DNA from: Mucilaginibacter aquatilis
GTDB taxonomy: Bacteria > Bacteroidota > Bacteroidia > Sphingobacteriales > Sphingobacteriaceae
NCBI RefSeq assembly: GCF_009755275.1
Contig: NZ_WQLA01000001.1
Coordinates: 806,001 to 870,000, forward strand
Length of the DNA: 64,000 bases
Direction: 5' to 3'
Below, piece after piece: positions 61,719 to 64,000 of the stretch. Under the pieces are notes generated by a model, which did not search any database, was not told the DNA's origin, and was given only the letters and a program-made list of their open reading frames with translations. Made by a program: the position numbers and the translations under genes. Numbering within the stretch: position 1 is the stretch's first letter; every line of letters starts with the position of its first letter.

Positions 61719-62867
61719 TTACTCGGCTTTAACTTTTTCAGCTTTGGTCAAAATTTCACCAAGCTTAGCATCCAGTGCATCGCCACGTAAGTTTTTAGCT
61801 ATTACTTTACCGTTTGGATCTAACAAAAAGTTTTGTGGTATGGCTCGTACACCCCAGGCCTTGGCAACCTCATTATCCCAAAACTTCAAATCAGATACAT
61901 GGGTCCAGGTTAACCCGTCTTTTTTAATGGCGGCTAACCATTTATCCTTTGCATCCGGACGATCTAATGAAACGCCTAATACAGTAAAGTTACGATCTTT
62001 ATATTTGTTAAACGTACGTACTACGTTAGGATTTTCCTGGCGGCAAGGACCACACCATGATGCCCATAAATCAACAAGCACATATTTTCCGCGGAACGAT
62101 GATAGCTTAACCATAGCACCAGTGGTATCGGCCATGGCAAATTCAGGAGCCACAGCACCAATTGCTACAACCTTCATTTTAGCTAACTGATCGCCCAGCT
62201 TCTTACCGCTTTCACTGTCTTTAACCGATGGTGCAAGAGCAGCATATAAAGGAGCAATTTCAGCATAGTCCATTCCGTAAGCCATATTACCAATTAAGTT
62301 CAAACTAATTAATGACTTAGGATATTGCTTTACAAACTTTCTGCTAATTATGTCAGACTGTTCGTCGGCCTTTTTCTCCATCGCCTCCATCTCCTTTTTA
62401 AACTCAGGTTTTTGTCTGTCGGCAGCAGGAGTTGCTTTAGCCTTTGCATTCATTTCGGCATATAAAGCAGTTACAGGCTTATTCATTACCTTGTATGCTT
62501 CATTTTCGGCATTGGTTGGTGTACCGGTAACGGTTGCCGTACCCAATGAATCGGCCGCGTTGGTGATGTTAATTACGCCGCTTTCAAAATAAATTTGCTG
62601 GTAATCGCGCACCTTGTTCATGCCATCGCCCTTTTTGCTCAATAACACATAGCCCTGGCTCGGAGCAGCAACAGTTCCTTTAAACTCAAACTCGCCGTTT
62701 TTAACCATTGCCGAGTCAACTACAAGTTTTCCGTCTTTACGGTATTGAACGTAAGCTTTCGCAGGAGCATCAACTTTACCAATTTTACCTTTCACCGTAA
62801 AGGCACCGGTTTGTGCCATAGTTGCCACCGGAAGTGCGGCAAGGGCAGTTAATAGTATTTTTTTCAT
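61719..62867 (-). CDS. TlpA-type periplasmic thioredoxin with DUF4369 domain
   Basis: A 382-residue exported thiol-disulfide protein. Signal peptide (VATMAQ); a beta-rich DUF4369 domain (about 20-130); a helical linker with charged repeats (KKEMEAMEKKADEQSD); then an AhpC/TlpA thioredoxin domain with WASWCGPC and the cis-Pro in RAIPQNF. This arrangement is typical of Bacteroidota redox or resistance-type proteins. The gene is alone on the minus strand. Confidence 0.9.
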   Translation of the reverse strand: MKKILLTALAALPVATMAQTGAFTVKGKIGKVDAPAKAYVQYRKDGKLVVDSAMVKNGEFEFKGTVAAPSQGYVLLSKKGDGMNKVRDYQQIYFESGVINITNAADSLGTATVTGTPTNAENEAYKVMNKPVTALYAEMNAKAKATPAADRQKPEFKKEMEAMEKKADEQSDIISRKFVKQYPKSLISLNLIGNMAYGMDYAEIAPLYAALAPSVKDSESGKKLGDQLAKMKVVAIGAVAPEFAMADTTGAMVKLSSFRGKYVLVDLWASWCGPCRQENPNVVRTFNKYKDRNFTVLGVSLDRPDAKDKWLAAIKKDGLTWTHVSDLKFWDNEVAKAWGVRAIPQNFLLDPNGKVIAKNLRGDALDAKLGEILTKAEKVKAE

Positions 62868-63102
62868 GGGGGTAATATTTCGTAGTTCGAATAAGGATTT
62901 AGTTAATTACAAATCTAAACTTCTCAGGTTCAAATACAAGCAATTAACAATATTTATCACATGTTTAGCTATCACGTAGAACTTGTGTATTACTCCTGAA
63001 AGCATCTTAATCCTGACACAAATTAGTTTTAATTAGCAACTCATTAGCCTTTAAGCACAAAAAATCTTAAATTGCCAGCCTTACTTTTTTAATCATCAGG
63101 CC

Positions 63103-64000
63103 ATGACTACAGAAACGCTTGACATCAAGATAACGAAAAATACCCAATCGCGCCTGGCTCAAACAGATTTTAGCCAGCTGACCTTTGGCCACACTTTTAC
63201 CGACCACATGCTGGTGGCTGACTATGCCGACGGTGAATGGAAGAATTTTGAAATTTTACCTTACGGTCCTATTGCGTTAAGCCCGGCTATTTCATCATTG
63301 CACTACGGTCAGGCATTTTTTGAAGGATTGAAAGCATACCGCCATGCCGATGGCAACGTATCAGTATTTCGCCCTGACAAGAATGCTGCACGTTTCAATA
63401 AATCGGCCGAGCGTTTGTGCGCACCTGAGTTACCGGTTGATATGTTTATTCAAAGCATTGCTGCACTGGTTGACGTAGAGCGCGACTGGGTGCCGGCAGC
63501 CGATGGATATTCATTATACATTCGTCCGTTTATGTTTGCCACCGACCCTTACTTAGGTGTGGTGCCATCAAACACTTATAAATTTATCGTACTAACCTGC
63601 CCGGTTGGCCCTTACTTTACCAAGCCTTTACGCGTAAAGTTTGAAACCAAGTACACCCGCGCTGCCGAAGGTGGCTTTGGATTTGCCAAAGCTGCAGGAA
63701 ACTATGCAGGCTCAATGCTGCCCAGCCGTAAAGCAGTTGAGGAAGGTTTTGACCAGATGATTTGGACCGACTCGAAAGAACACCAGTATGCTGAAGAGCT
63801 TGGCGCTGCAAACGTTATGTTTTTGATTGATGGCAAATTAGTAACCCCATCAACCCGTGATACCATTTTAGATGGTGTAACCCGCGATACGGTTATTGCT
63901 TTAGCTAAAGACTGGGGCATTACCGTAGAGGAGCGCCGTGTGCCAATTACCGAAATTGTTGAAGCCGCACGCAGCGGTAAACTTACCGATGCATTTGGAG
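63103..64000 (+). CDS. ilvE: Branched-chain amino acid aminotransferase (3' end outside window)
   Basis: The first 299 residues of a PLP-dependent class IV aminotransferase that performs the last step of Val, Leu and Ile synthesis. Visible are LHYGQAFFEGLKAYR, YIRPFMFA, the catalytic Lys in FGFAKAAGNYAGSM, and EELGAANVMFLIDGKLVTPSTRD. The ATG at 63103 gives a normal N-terminus. The frame stays open to the window edge. Confidence 0.93.
   Translation, partial: MTTETLDIKITKNTQSRLAQTDFSQLTFGHTFTDHMLVADYADGEWKNFEILPYGPIALSPAISSLHYGQAFFEGLKAYRHADGNVSVFRPDKNAARFNKSAERLCAPELPVDMFIQSIAALVDVERDWVPAADGYSLYIRPFMFATDPYLGVVPSNTYKFIVLTCPVGPYFTKPLRVKFETKYTRAAEGGFGFAKAAGNYAGSMLPSRKAVEEGFDQMIWTDSKEHQYAEELGAANVMFLIDGKLVTPSTRDTILDGVTRDTVIALAKDWGITVEERRVPITEIVEAARSGKLTDAFG

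Noticed and set aside
61690..62190. 166-codon plus-strand frame
   Set aside because: Antisense to the TlpA gene and begins inside the terminator T-tract.

Overview
The window looks like a chromosomal segment of a Bacteroidota member, most likely family Sphingobacteriaceae (Mucilaginibacter/Pedobacter-like). The reasons are the protein families (DUF4286, DUF4834, DUF983, TlpA-DUF4369, an RprX/RprY-like two-component pair), promoter boxes of the TAnnTTTG type, the absence of obvious Shine-Dalgarno sequences, and moderate GC with AT-rich intergenic DNA. No phage, insertion sequence, CRISPR array or rRNA was seen. There is one tRNA (Asn, GTT).

Layout. 1-5668: the tail of a probable membrane glycosyltransferase, an outer-membrane-like protein, a UBP zinc finger protein, methionine aminopeptidase and aconitase. 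5759-7629: a CocE/NonD hydrolase broken by a one-base frameshift. 7754-15989: a probable exopolysaccharide (cellulose-like beta-glycan) locus made of a membrane histidine kinase, a BcsB-like periplasmic subunit, a GT2 synthase with a GspE_N/MshEN-like N-terminus and a polytopic membrane protein on the minus strand, with a secreted GH5 hydrolase divergent from it. 16041-19691: acyl-ACP desaturase, a small unknown gene, aldo/keto reductase and a YhcC-type radical SAM protein. 19758-25464: an acyltransferase-3 membrane protein followed by two copies of a two-gene module (beta-barrel-like protein plus secreted acetyl esterase).

25466-34093: DUF983 protein, AraC regulator and a divergent NAD-binding protein, two NTF2-like paralogues that share an ECF-type promoter pattern, Prc protease, a small TPR-like protein, CbpA/CbpM chaperones and a zinc-ribbon protein. 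34243-42671: RarA; a response regulator and histidine kinase in tandem with an S9-peptidase-like lipoprotein that has lost its catalytic Ser and His; a TPR lipid-surface or periplasmic protein; DUF4286; RfbC. 42767-46863: phosphoesterase, YfhO-type membrane protein and two small membrane proteins. 46978-52455: FeS-type photolyase and a carotenoid locus (crtI, divergent crtB, an unknown secreted protein, lycopene cyclase and a tiny cytochrome b5-like protein) with 1-4 base overlaps.

52519-64000: PfkB kinase, tRNA-Asn with a clear promoter and terminator, an 800-base AT-rich gap, a class C beta-lactamase-like hydrolase, small lipoprotein and membrane genes, a TIM-barrel-like lipoprotein, an alpha/beta hydrolase preceded by a strong hairpin, heparinase II/III, a TlpA-type thioredoxin and the start of ilvE. 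The most interesting candidates are the synthase/kinase/hydrolase exopolysaccharide locus, the duplicated barrel-esterase module beside an O-acyltransferase, the dead S9 peptidase linked to a two-component system, and the shared ECF-like promoter. All functional calls come from reading motifs by eye; no database search was run.
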